Of a stretch of DNA of 64,000 nt, positions 34,677 to 43,789 are shown in pieces. How positions within the stretch are numbered: position 1 is the first letter of the stretch; each line of letters begins with the position of its first letter. This stretch comes from Thioalkalivibrio paradoxus (lineage in GTDB: Bacteria > Pseudomonadota > Gammaproteobacteria > Ectothiorhodospirales > Ectothiorhodospiraceae): the NCBI GenBank assembly GCA_011390565.1, contig JAABSC010000001.1, positions 124,001 to 188,000 of the forward strand, written 5' to 3'. The notes under the pieces are model-generated. The model was given only the letters and a program-made list of their open reading frames with translations, was not told the DNA's origin and ran no database searches. The position numbers and the translations under genes were made by a program.

Positions 34677-37163
34677 TTACGGGCAGGTCGCCTCCACCGG
34701 CTCCGGGTCCACGGCCCAGACGTTCTGGGCGTACTCGCGCACGGTGCGATCAATCGAGAAATAGCTCATGCGGGCCACGTTCAGCATCGCGGCTTCCGAC
34801 CAGGCCTCCTGATCCCGGTACAGCAGATCCGCCTGCGCGCACGCTTCGCTGTAGGCCGCGTAATCGGCCATCACGAAGAACGGATCCTCTTCCAGCAGGT
34901 AGCGCGCGATTTCGGCATGCAGAGCGCGCCCCCCATTGGCAAAGAAGCCGTCTTTCAGGGCATCCAGGATCCCGCGCAGCCGTGGATGGCTGTCCAGGCT
35001 GGCCTGCGGCGCGGCGCCCTGTGCCCGGTGCTCCGAGACCTCGCCCGCGGTCATGCCGAAGATGAAAATGTTTTCCTGGCCGACCGCGTCGCGGATCTCG
35101 ATGTTTGCGCCGTCCAGGGTGCCAATGGTCAGCGCGCCGTTCAGTGCCAGTTTCATATTGCCGGTACCGGAAGCCTCGAATCCAGCTGTGGAGATCTGCT
35201 GGGAGATGTCCGCCGCCGGGATGATGATCGCGGCTGAGCTGACCTCGTAGTTGGGGAAGAACACGCACTTGAGCCGGTCGCCCACGCACGGATCGTTGTT
35301 GACGATGTCCGCGACTTCGTTGATGACCTCGATGGTCTCCTTCGCGCGCCGATAACCGGGCGCGGCCTTTCCCGCGAACAGCACCACCCGTGGCAGGACC
35401 TCCTCGCCCTCGCGGATCCGCTGGTACAGTTCGATCACGTGCAGCAGTTTCAGCAGCTGCCGCTTGTATTCGTGAATCCGCTTGATCTGCACGTCGAACA
35501 TCACGTTGGGGCTGATCACGAGCCCCGTGCGTTTCAACACCAGCCCCGCGAGGCGTTCCTTGTTCCGGCGCTTGACCTCCCGGAACGCCGCTCGGGTCGC
35601 CTCGTCCGTCGCATGAGGGGCGAGCTGCTTCAGGTGGTCCAGATCGAATTTCCAGTTCTCACCGATACGGGAATCGATCAGTTCGGTAAGCCCAGGGTTG
35701 GCCTGGATCATCCACAGTCGCGGTGTCACGCCATTGGTCACATTGATGAAACGCTCCGGCCAGATCCGGTCGAAATCGGTAAACAGCGTCTTCTTGAGCA
35801 AATTGGTGTGCAGGGCCGCGACCCCGTTCACCCGATGCGAACCGACGACCGCGAGATGGGCCATGCGCACCTGGCGGCCATGGTCCTCGTCGATGATCGA
35901 CAGGCGCCGCAGCAGATCATGGTCGCCGGGGAAGCGGTGGCGGACTTCCTCGATGAATTCGTGGTTGATGCGGTAGATGATGCCCATGTGCCGGGGTAGT
36001 ACGCGCTCCATCACCGCCACGGGCCAGGTCTCCAGCGCTTCCGGCATCAGGGTGTGGTTGGTGTAGGAGAAAACCTTGCGCGTGATGTCCCAGGACGCCC
36101 GCCAGGCCATGCGGTGCTGATCGACCAGCAGGCGCATCAGTTCGGCGACGGCGATGGCGGGGTGGGTATCGTTGAGCTGGATCGCGACCTTGTCCGCCAA
36201 CTCCTCCAGGGTGTAGCCCAGCTGGAAATGGCGATCGATGATGTCCTGCAGGGACGCGGAGACAAAGAAATATTCCTGCTTGAGGCGCAGTTCCTTGCCA
36301 ATCGCCGTGGCGTCGTTGGGGTAGAGCACCATTGAAATGGTCTCGGATTCGCTCTTGTCGGCCACGGCGCGAATGTAGTCGCCTTCGTTGAAGTAGCGCA
36401 GGTCGAAGTCACGGGTCGCTTTCGCCGCCCAGAGGCGCAGGTTGTTCACGTTGCGGCGCTGGTAGCCCGCGGTCGGGAAGTCGTAGGCCATTGCGAGGAC
36501 TTCTTCGCCATCTTCCCAGGTGAAGCAGTTCTCCCGGTTGGCCTCGTGATGCTCGATCACGTGTCCGTAGAAGCGCACGGGGAAGATCTTCTCCGGGCGC
36601 GGGAACTCCCAGGGATTACCGTAGCGCAGCCAGTTGTCCGGGTGTTCGACCTGGCGATGCTGTTCGATGTGCTGCTGGAACATCCCGTACTCGTAGCGGA
36701 TGCCGTAACCGTAGCCCGGGTAACCCTGGGTGGCCATCGACTCGAGGATGCAGGCCGCGAGCCGACCCAGGCCGCCGTTTCCCAGCGCCGCATCCTCCTC
36801 CAGCCGGGCGATTTCCCGGAAATCGACGCCGAGATCCTGCAGCGCCGCTTGCGTGGCGTCGAAGATGCCCATGTTGCGCAGGTTGGCCTCCAGCATCCGG
36901 CCGATCAGGTATTCCATCGAGAGGTAGTAGACGCGCTTGACGTCCTCGTCGGCGAACTGCCGGCGGGTCACCACGCGGCGCTCGATGATCCGTTCCCGGA
37001 TGGCGTAGGACACCGCATGCAGCCAGTCCCGGGGCGTAGCCAGCTCCGGATCCTTGCCGACCACGCGCACCAGGGCGTCCCGAATCGACTGCCTGAGCGT
37101 GTCGCTGTCACACGAAAGCGGCGACAGCATGTGGCGGGGATTCGTCTCAGTCGGCTTGGTCAT
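34677..37163 (-). CDS. glgP: Glycogen/alpha-glucan phosphorylase
   Basis: PLP enzyme that releases glucose-1-phosphate from glycogen. The 828 residues include the N-terminal YYLSMEYLIGRMLEANLRNMG, GLGRLAACILESMAT, the VQLNDTHPAIAV-like segment IQLNDTHPAIAVAE, and the PLP-lysine region EASGTGNMKLALNGALTIGT. Full length matches E. coli GlgP. The start ATG 37163 has a strong AAGGAGG eight bases before it; the open frame to 37331 is unlikely. No other glycogen gene is present; it lies 76 bases after purD on the same strand. Confidence 0.96.
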   Translation of the reverse strand: MTKPTETNPRHMLSPLSCDSDTLRQSIRDALVRVVGKDPELATPRDWLHAVSYAIRERIIERRVVTRRQFADEDVKRVYYLSMEYLIGRMLEANLRNMGIFDATQAALQDLGVDFREIARLEEDAALGNGGLGRLAACILESMATQGYPGYGYGIRYEYGMFQQHIEQHRQVEHPDNWLRYGNPWEFPRPEKIFPVRFYGHVIEHHEANRENCFTWEDGEEVLAMAYDFPTAGYQRRNVNNLRLWAAKATRDFDLRYFNEGDYIRAVADKSESETISMVLYPNDATAIGKELRLKQEYFFVSASLQDIIDRHFQLGYTLEELADKVAIQLNDTHPAIAVAELMRLLVDQHRMAWRASWDITRKVFSYTNHTLMPEALETWPVAVMERVLPRHMGIIYRINHEFIEEVRHRFPGDHDLLRRLSIIDEDHGRQVRMAHLAVVGSHRVNGVAALHTNLLKKTLFTDFDRIWPERFINVTNGVTPRLWMIQANPGLTELIDSRIGENWKFDLDHLKQLAPHATDEATRAAFREVKRRNKERLAGLVLKRTGLVISPNVMFDVQIKRIHEYKRQLLKLLHVIELYQRIREGEEVLPRVVLFAGKAAPGYRRAKETIEVINEVADIVNNDPCVGDRLKCVFFPNYEVSSAAIIIPAADISQQISTAGFEASGTGNMKLALNGALTIGTLDGANIEIRDAVGQENIFIFGMTAGEVSEHRAQGAAPQASLDSHPRLRGILDALKDGFFANGGRALHAEIARYLLEEDPFFVMADYAAYSEACAQADLLYRDQEAWSEAAMLNVARMSYFSIDRTVREYAQNVWAVDPEPVEATCP

Positions 37164-37239
37164 CGCGCGGACCTCCTTGGGTGTCCGGGAAGGTTTCGGG
37201 GCGGTAGCGCCACGGGGCTTGCGTCCTGCCATGGGGTGG

Positions 37240-38523
37240 TCAGCCTCGTTCCAGGGCGCGGTGGCCGATATCGGTCCGCGCGTACATGTGCTTGAAGTGA
37301 ATCTTGGTCGAGGCCGCGTAGGCGTGTTCACGCGCTTCGCGAAAATCGTGGCCCAGCCCCACGACGCAGAGTACCCGACCGCCGTCGGTTACGACACTGC
37401 CGTCGTCCCGCTGCCGCGTGCCCGCATGGAATACATGACCGTCGGGTCCGTTGGCGGCGTCCAGCCCGCTGATCACGTCTCCCTTCGCATACTCGAACGG
37501 ATAGCCGCCCGCCGCCAGCACGACGCCCAGCGCCACGCGGGGATCCCAGTCGGCGGCGATGGTATCGAGCCGACCCTCGATGGCGGCATCCAGCAAATCA
37601 GCCAGATCGGTCTGCAGGCGCATCAGGATGGGCTGCGTCTCGGGATCACCAAAGCGGCAGTTGAACTCGAGCACCTTCGGATTGCCGTCGGGATCGACCA
37701 TGACCCCGGCGTACAGAAAACCCGTGTACCGCTCGCCTTCGGCAGCCATGCCCCGAAGGGTGGGTTCGATGACCTCGGCCAGGATGCGTCGATGCAGCTC
37801 CGGCGTCACCACGGGTGCCGGGGAATAGGCGCCCATGCCGCCGGTATTCGGGCCACGGTCGCCATCGTCGCGGGCCTTGTGGTCCTGCGAGCTCGCCAGC
37901 GGCAGGATGTGCTCGCCATCGATCATGCAGATGAAACTCGCTTCCTCGCCGGTGAGAAACTCCTCGATGACGACGCGATGGCCTGCCGAACCAAAAGCGT
38001 TCCCCGCCAGCATGTCCCGTACCGCTGCGAGTGCTTCGTCCTGGGTCCGGGCCAGAATCACACCCTTGCCCGCGGCAAGACCGTCTGCCTTGACCACGAT
38101 GGGCGCACCGTGTGCCTGCAAGAAGGCCTCGGCTTCGGCGAGGTCGGTGAAACTTCCGTAGGCGGCGGTGGGGATGCCGTGGCGGTGCATGAAATCCTTC
38201 GCGAAGGCCTTGGAGCCCTCGAGCTGCGCCGACGCGGCCGTGGGCCCGAAGATGCGGAGCTTCCGTTCGCGAAACGCATCGACGATCCCGCCGACCAGCG
38301 GTGCTTCGGGTCCCACCACGGTGAACGCGACGTTCTCGCTCTCCGCCAGTGCGATCAGCCCCGCGATATCGGTGGCTTCGACGGCGGCATTCGCGCACTT
38401 CGGCTCCCGCGCGGTACCGGCGTTTCCGGGTGCCACGAGCACGCGCTGTACCCGGTGCGATTGGGCCAGTTTCCAGGCCAGCGCGTGTTCTCGGCCCCCT
38501 CCGCCGACGACCAGTACATTCAT
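37240..38523 (-). CDS. purD: Phosphoribosylamine-glycine ligase PurD
   Basis: Joins phosphoribosylamine and glycine with ATP in the second step of purine synthesis. The 427 residues begin MNVLVVGGGGREHALAWKLA, followed by AGNAGTAREP, the ATP-grasp region with VVKADGLAAGKGVILA and the GARS signature FNCRFGDPETQ. The ATG has GGAGG nine bases upstream. It follows purH on the same strand, but a 162-base gap with a repeat element separates them. Confidence 0.97.
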   Translation of the reverse strand: MNVLVVGGGGREHALAWKLAQSHRVQRVLVAPGNAGTAREPKCANAAVEATDIAGLIALAESENVAFTVVGPEAPLVGGIVDAFRERKLRIFGPTAASAQLEGSKAFAKDFMHRHGIPTAAYGSFTDLAEAEAFLQAHGAPIVVKADGLAAGKGVILARTQDEALAAVRDMLAGNAFGSAGHRVVIEEFLTGEEASFICMIDGEHILPLASSQDHKARDDGDRGPNTGGMGAYSPAPVVTPELHRRILAEVIEPTLRGMAAEGERYTGFLYAGVMVDPDGNPKVLEFNCRFGDPETQPILMRLQTDLADLLDAAIEGRLDTIAADWDPRVALGVVLAAGGYPFEYAKGDVISGLDAANGPDGHVFHAGTRQRDDGSVVTDGGRVLCVVGLGHDFREAREHAYAASTKIHFKHMYARTDIGHRALERG

Positions 38524-38558
38524 CCGTTATTTCCTCCGAATCATTTCATGCAAATGCC

Positions 38559-38684
38559 GGACCATGTATTCCGCAGCGCCCTTCGGCCCCTTGAGCGTGA
38601 AAATACAGCTACAGCCACGGAAGAACACGGACATCACGGAAAATGAAGGCTATTCAAAGCCGTTTCCGAGTGTTTCCATGGTCC
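38559..38684. repeat. MITE-like element between purH and purD
   Basis: A 126-bp segment bounded by perfect 8-bp inverted repeats GGACCATG (38559-38566) and CATGGTCC (38677-38684). Inside are three CACGGA units at 38616, 38626 and 38635, a pattern like the CACGGAAGAACACGG repeats scattered between genes in many proteobacteria. Also present is a small stem GGCT/AGCC in ggctattcaaagcc. It begins two bases beyond the purH stop on the purH side. It has no coding capacity of its own. Confidence 0.5.
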
Positions 38685-38685
38685 A

Positions 38686-40245
38686 CTAGTGCCGGAAATG
38701 CCGCATGCCGGTGAACAGCATGGCGATGCCGTGCTCGTTGGCCGCCGTGACGACTTCCTCGTCGCGCATCGAGCCGCCGGGCTGGATCACGGCCGTGATG
38801 CCCGCTTCGGCCGCGGCGTCGATGCCGTCCCGGAACGGGAAGAAGGCGTCGGACGCCATCACGCTCCCCGGCACGCGCAGGCCCTCGTCGGCGGCCTTGA
38901 TCCCGGCGATCTTCGCCGAGTACACGCGGCTCATCTGTCCGGCGCCGACGCCCACGGTCTGCTGGTCGCGGACATAGACGATCGCGTTCGATTTCACGTA
39001 CTTGGCGACCTGCCAGGCGAAGCGCAGATCGCGGGTTTCCTGCGCGCTGGGAGCCCGATCGGTCACGCAGCGCAGCTCCACCCCCGCGAGGCTTCCGGTG
39101 TCCGCGTCCTGCACCAGCAGACCACCCCCGATGCGCTTGAAATCACGCCCCGAGGGGGTCGGCGCCGCCGGAATCTCCAGTACCCGGACATTCCCCTTGG
39201 CCGCGGCCGCTCGCAGGGCCGCCGGCGTCACCTCGGGGGCAATGATCACCTCGACGAACTGGCGGCTGACAATGGCCTGTGCGGTGTCGCCGTCAAGCGG
39301 GCGGTTGAAGGCGATGATCCCGCCGAAAGCCGATGTCGGATCAGTCTGAAAGGCGCGTTCATAGGCCATCAGCACATTCTGGGCCAGTGCCACCCCGCAG
39401 GGGTTCGCGTGCTTCACGATGACGCAGGCCGGCTCGTCGAACTGGCGTACGCACTCCCAGGCGGCGTCGGCGTCGGCCAGGTTGTTGTAGCTGAGCGCCT
39501 TGCCCTGCCGTTGCCGAAAACTCGCCAGGGAGCCCGGTGCCGGCTGTGGCTCGCGGTAGAACGCGGCGCGCTGGTGGGGGTTCTCGCCGTATCGGAGGTC
39601 CGCCTCTTTGATGTAATTCAGGTTCAACTGCCCCGGGAAGCCTTCCGGCTCGTCGCCCGCGCCCAGCGACGAGAGGTGGTTGCTGATCGCGGCATCGTAG
39701 CGAGCCACGTGATTGAACGCCGCGACCGCCAGCTGGAACCGCAGGGCCGCGGACAGTCCCTGGTCCAGGGCCTTGGCGATTTCGACGTACTGCCCGGGTT
39801 CGGTGGCGACCGCCACGTCGCGGTAGTTCTTCGCAGCGGCGCGCAGCATCGCGGGGCCCCCGATGTCGATGTTCTCGATGGCCTCCTCCAGCGTGCAATC
39901 CGGACGGGCCACGGTGGCTTCGAAGGGATAAAGGTTCACCACCAGCAGGTCGATCGGGTCGATGCCGTGCTCCGCCATCACCGCATCGTCCTTTCCGCGA
40001 CGTCCCAGCAGCCCGCCGTGGATACTGGGGTGCAGGGTCTTCACCCTCCCGTCCATGATCTCGGGAAAACCCGTGTGCCGGGAGACCTCGGTGACGGGCA
40101 GCCCGTGCTCTGCCAGGAGTTTTGCGGTGCCTCCGGTCGACAGCAGTTCCGCCCCGTGGTTGTGCAGCATGCGCCCAAATTCGACCACGCCGGTCTTGTC
40201 GGACACCGAAAGCAGCGCGCGACGGATGGTTCGGAAATCAGACAT
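38686..40245 (-). CDS. purH: Bifunctional AICAR transformylase / IMP cyclohydrolase PurH
   Basis: Carries out the last two steps of IMP synthesis. The 519 residues start [20 protein letters not shown], with [14 protein letters not shown] and [18 protein letters not shown] in the cyclohydrolase part. The transformylase part has [28 protein letters not shown] and the final [19 protein letters not shown]. The ATG at 40245 is chosen by the family N-terminus; the frame opens to 40302. A TATACT -10-like box lies 30 bases upstream on the minus strand (40275-40280). Confidence 0.97.
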   Translation of the reverse strand: MSDFRTIRRALLSVSDKTGVVEFGRMLHNHGAELLSTGGTAKLLAEHGLPVTEVSRHTGFPEIMDGRVKTLHPSIHGGLLGRRGKDDAVMAEHGIDPIDLLVVNLYPFEATVARPDCTLEEAIENIDIGGPAMLRAAAKNYRDVAVATEPGQYVEIAKALDQGLSAALRFQLAVAAFNHVARYDAAISNHLSSLGAGDEPEGFPGQLNLNYIKEADLRYGENPHQRAAFYREPQPAPGSLASFRQRQGKALSYNNLADADAAWECVRQFDEPACVIVKHANPCGVALAQNVLMAYERAFQTDPTSAFGGIIAFNRPLDGDTAQAIVSRQFVEVIIAPEVTPAALRAAAAKGNVRVLEIPAAPTPSGRDFKRIGGGLLVQDADTGSLAGVELRCVTDRAPSAQETRDLRFAWQVAKYVKSNAIVYVRDQQTVGVGAGQMSRVYSAKIAGIKAADEGLRVPGSVMASDAFFPFRDGIDAAAEAGITAVIQPGGSMRDEEVVTAANEHGIAMLFTGMRHFRH

Positions 40246-40846
40246 GGAAGGGCCCCCGACGGCAAAGCCCGCGAGTATACCAATGACGTGCCCTCCAGCC
40301 ACGTGAAAGCGCCCGCCGGCACGATTGCCGTTACCCGCTGGGCTCGGCTCCCCGGCGTCCGAACGACTGGCCGAGATGATCTGGAACCTGGGGCGACGGA
40401 GGGATGGGCCTTCGATGACGAGGGTCCGAATGGAGCAGGATTCCGGTGGGGTTGACGGGCGCAGGACCGTTCGTCTCCCACGTATTCAAACCTGCGCCGG
40501 ACAGGAAAATCACGGTTATTCGTCCTACACTCCCGTGAGCGCTTCGATTTGACGCCGTTTGCATACCCGCAGTTGCTCGAGGAGCCGCTCGCCGCGTTGA
40601 ACACGCAGGGCGGCCGGTTGCAATCCTGTTGCGTCGCCACACGGTGGTCCGGGGTCGATGACGGTCCGCTTTTGCCCGGGATCGCGCCGATGCGTAACAC
40701 CTTCGTGTCGCTGGCCGGCTACCAGGCCCGGAAGTATTCAGCTCGGAGCTACCCGGTGATCCCATTCCATGGATCTCGCGATTCACCGAACGCCGCGTCC
40801 GGCAACAAATCCACGGATCGTGGTCAACGAGAGAGGAGAACGACGT
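40246..40846. other. 600-base gap without a convincing gene
   Basis: Lies between the divergent purH and DsrE-like genes. The purH side carries a TATACT box on the minus strand at 40275-40280. ORFs here (40325-40552 and a TTG-started frame at 40549) lack ribosome sites, show no recognised motif and run out of phase into the DsrE-like gene. It may hold promoters for both neighbours or the remains of a decayed gene. Nothing else is visible. Confidence 0.5.
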
Positions 40847-41347
40847 ATGCGAAACCGAATACCGATCCTGCTGCTGGGCCTGCTGCTGCCGCTCGGGCTG
40901 GGCTCGATGGCCACTGCCGAGGGCCTCGACAACCGCGAGGCGACCGAGGGCATCGAGACCATGCGGGCGATCTACGATATGCGCAAGTCCAACCCCAGCG
41001 TGATGCTCGCCTACCTGCGCGGTATTGCCTCCAACCACGAGAACCTGATCAGGGAAGGCGTGGAGCCCGATCTGCGGATGGTCTTCATCGCCGAAGCGGT
41101 CAAGTTCATCACCACCGAACCGGAACCCGAGGTCGCCTTTGATCACGGTGAAACCCTGGAAGAAATTGCCAAGGCAATCGATCGGCTGGACGCGCTGGGC
41201 GTGAGAATGGAGGTTTGTTCGGCGGCGACCCGCGCCTACGGAGTGGACAATGACACCATCCTGGGGCCCATTCAGCCCGTCCGCAGCGGATTCATCGCCG
41301 TGATGGGCTACCAGAACCAGGGCTACGCGCTGGTCCCGGTCTACTGA
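40847..41347 (+). CDS. Exported DsrE/DsrF-like protein
   Basis: The 166 residues begin with a signal peptide (IPILLLGLLLPLGLGSMATAEG), so a periplasmic location is predicted. The mature part resembles the DsrE-like fold of COG1416: LAYLRGIASNHENLIREG, DLRMVFIAEAVKFITT, LDALGVRMEVCSAATRAYG with one conserved-position Cys, and the end MGYQNQGYALVPVY. DsrE-family proteins handle sulfur or carry persulfides in sulfur-oxidisers; no dsr genes are nearby. GAGAGGAG precedes the ATG at 40847; the frame opens to 40769. Confidence 0.75.
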   Translation: MRNRIPILLLGLLLPLGLGSMATAEGLDNREATEGIETMRAIYDMRKSNPSVMLAYLRGIASNHENLIREGVEPDLRMVFIAEAVKFITTEPEPEVAFDHGETLEEIAKAIDRLDALGVRMEVCSAATRAYGVDNDTILGPIQPVRSGFIAVMGYQNQGYALVPVY

Positions 41348-41432
41348 GCCGGATTCCGATACGCATTGGAAGCCGGTACCGGAGACCTGCGCGGCCGGTT
41401 CCCATTCCGACGTGCCGGAGTCACCCGCGGGG

Positions 41433-41468
41433 CGGGACAGGCGGCATCATGCAGATGCGCCTGTCCCG
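41433..41468. terminator. Hairpin between DsrE-like gene and proX
   Basis: Perfect 11-bp inverted repeat CGGGACAGGCG (41433-41443) and CGCCTGTCCCG (41458-41468) with a 14-base loop, in the gap between convergent genes. It could terminate both transcripts. No T-run follows on either strand, so Rho or structure alone would be needed. Confidence 0.5.
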
Positions 41469-41558
41469 CGGCCGCGGACGTCCGGCCTATCGGTGTTCCA
41501 ACTCGACGATGGTCCCGTCAATGCGGGTTTCCGTGCCAGCCGGCATAGGGGGCGGGTC

Positions 41559-42599
41559 TTATTCGGCGGCTGCCCTGGCGGCGGCAAGCCACCCGTCCAC
41601 GGTTCCGCGATTCGCGGCAATCCATTCCTGGACCAGCGGGCGCACCATTGGATCGGACAGATCCTGCTCACCCATCTTGGCGTCCACGTCGCTGATCCAT
41701 TCGATGGGCAGTGAGACCTGGCGGAAGAGTTCGGCCGCTGCCGGGTTGTCTTCCAGGAACGCGTTGTTGGCTACGACCTGAATGTCGGCAGCCACATAGC
41801 CCATTTCGATCGGGTCGGTCACCGCACCGGGAACGCCCCCGGCTCGCTCGGCGTCGTCCTCGACGATGCCAGGGGCATTGATCCACATGACATCCTCACC
41901 GGGAGTCAGCGCAAGCAACCAGGCGCTCGGGCCCCAGGTGTAGTACAGAGCGGAATCGCCGGCCTGGATTCGCGACAGGGCCTCGGCGAAATTCGCGGCG
42001 TAACCGGCGTCCACATGGTTCATGTAGTCATCCAGGCCGAATTTTTCGAACATCGCGTTGATCCCCTCGTGGCAGCCCCATCCGGGCGGGCAACCGAAAA
42101 GGTCCGCCTTGCCATCACCCGTTGCGTCGAAGGCGGCGCGTACGTCATCGCGCTGAAAGTCCGTGATGTTGGTGATTCCATAGCGCTCCACCGATGCGGC
42201 ATCGACCAGGTAGCCCTGGATTCCACATGCCGGGCAAAGGGGATCAAACACGGTTGCGACCTCGTCGAAATTCTCCGGCAACTGGGGTTCGTGCAGCGGG
42301 AACCAGCCGTTGGGCCAGTAGTGGGCGTCGCCCTCGGAAATGGCCAGATAGGCGACCGGATTGGAGAGCGAGATGGGGTTCTGTACGTCGTAACCGAGTT
42401 CTTCCAGCAGCTCCACGTAGACCCAGCTGACCGGTACGGCCGAGGTCCAGCTGGCGACGGCGGGTTGCACGGCGATCCCCGAACCCGGTTGTTCCTCCGC
42501 GTGGAGGGTACCCGCAGATGCGGCCAGTCCGAGTGCGATGGCCGAGGTCAGGGCGATTTTCTTCAGTTTCTTGCCTGGATCGTTTTCGATTCGTGTCAT
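41559..42599 (-). CDS. proX: Glycine betaine/proline ABC transporter, substrate-binding protein ProX
   Basis: Periplasmic binding protein with a signal peptide (LTSAIALGLAASAGTLHAEE). The 346 residues contain the ProX/OpuAC fold with QPAVASWTSAVPVSWVYVELLEELGYDV. Trp-rich segments WPNGWFPLHEPQLPE and YYTWGPSAWLLALTPGED could form the aromatic cage that holds the quaternary ammonium of betaine. AGAGGA precedes the ATG at 42599. It is third in a V-W-X order on the minus strand, with 171 bases to proW, enough for an internal promoter or processing site. Confidence 0.92.
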   Translation of the reverse strand: MTRIENDPGKKLKKIALTSAIALGLAASAGTLHAEEQPGSGIAVQPAVASWTSAVPVSWVYVELLEELGYDVQNPISLSNPVAYLAISEGDAHYWPNGWFPLHEPQLPENFDEVATVFDPLCPACGIQGYLVDAASVERYGITNITDFQRDDVRAAFDATGDGKADLFGCPPGWGCHEGINAMFEKFGLDDYMNHVDAGYAANFAEALSRIQAGDSALYYTWGPSAWLLALTPGEDVMWINAPGIVEDDAERAGGVPGAVTDPIEMGYVAADIQVVANNAFLEDNPAAAELFRQVSLPIEWISDVDAKMGEQDLSDPMVRPLVQEWIAANRGTVDGWLAAARAAAE

Positions 42600-42770
42600 G
42601 TTTACGTCCTCTCGTTTCGTTTGATTTTGCAATGTCCGCTGTACCTCCGATGGATGTGTTCTGCGCACCCACCATCCGGTGCGATCTCGCATGGTGCATT
42701 CAGCGGTGTCGATCACCTCCTCTGTACCTTTCGTGAACTCCGAAATCGCCATCGGGTGTGTGACAGGAGG

Positions 42771-43670
42771 CTAATCCGCCTTGTGGCGCACGCCCGGTGC
42801 CTTTTCGCCGAGGCCCTGGGTCACGCGGTCCAGGACCATGGCCAGCAGTACGATGCCGATGCCCCCGACAAAGGCCTGACCGATGTTCAGTCGTTCCAGT
42901 CCCGCATAGACCTCGAGCCCGAGGCCGCCGGCGCCGATGATGGCCGCGATCACGACCATGGACAGGGACAGCATGATGGTCTGGTTGAGCCCCGCCATGA
43001 TGGTGGGCAGCGCCAGCGGGAACTGTACCTTCCACAGGATCTGCCGCCGGCTCGAACCGAAGGCGACGGCTGCCTCGATGAATTCGCTGTTCACCTGCCG
43101 TATGCCGAGATTGGTCAGGCGGATCACGGGGGGCATTGCGAAGATGATCGTCGCGATCAGGCCCGGTACGTTCCCGATGCTGAACAGCATCACGGCCGGC
43201 ACCAGGTACACGAACGGCGGCGTGGTCTGCATGATGTCCAGAACCGGTCTCAGGACGGCGTAGAACCGGTCGCTGCGGGAACTCAGGATCCCCAGGGGAA
43301 GCCCGAACAGTACGCAGAAGAAGACGGCGGTCACGACCAGCGAGAGCGTGATGATCATCTGATCCCACACGCCCATGAACCCGATCAGCGCGAAGGAAAC
43401 GATGGAAAAGACCGCGATACGCCAGGAGGCGGCCCACCAGCCGAGCAGAAAAATGCCAATGAGAAAGATGCCGGGCGGGATCGCGCTCAGCGCCGACTGC
43501 ACGCCATTCATCACGCCCCGGACGGGTGGGCTGATATAGGTTCGTGAAAAGTCCCGGAAGTTGGCGACGATCCAGTTGACGATGTCGGTAATGATCTGGC
43601 GTACGGGAATGTCCAGAAAACCGAAAGGATCGTTCATCAGGGTTCGGAGGAACTCCAGTGACTCGCCCAT
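42771..43670 (-). CDS. proW: Glycine betaine/proline ABC transporter permease ProW
   Basis: Inner-membrane permease of the ABC importer. The 299 residues have a long N-terminal region, about seven hydrophobic spans, and the coupling motif EAAVAFGSSRRQILWKVQFPLALPTIMAG, in which the EAA loop contacts ProV. TTPPFVYLVPAVMLFSIGNVPG is typical of the ProW/OpuAB group. It lies 119 bases after proV on the same strand. Confidence 0.94.
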   Translation of the reverse strand: MGESLEFLRTLMNDPFGFLDIPVRQIITDIVNWIVANFRDFSRTYISPPVRGVMNGVQSALSAIPPGIFLIGIFLLGWWAASWRIAVFSIVSFALIGFMGVWDQMIITLSLVVTAVFFCVLFGLPLGILSSRSDRFYAVLRPVLDIMQTTPPFVYLVPAVMLFSIGNVPGLIATIIFAMPPVIRLTNLGIRQVNSEFIEAAVAFGSSRRQILWKVQFPLALPTIMAGLNQTIMLSLSMVVIAAIIGAGGLGLEVYAGLERLNIGQAFVGGIGIVLLAMVLDRVTQGLGEKAPGVRHKAD

Positions 43671-43789
43671 GCTTTCGCTACCTTGTTCTCGATCGTGGAT
43701 GCCGTGTCTCGCAGGAACGTGCCCTATGCGATACCCCTGTCCCGTGCGGACGATTTGCGGGCCGTACCAGGGACCGCCGGTGACTCGGG

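Noticed and set aside
38689..40455. A 588-residue plus-strand frame opposite purH
   Set aside because: Antisense shadow of purH with no recognisable domain; purH is complete with all motifs.
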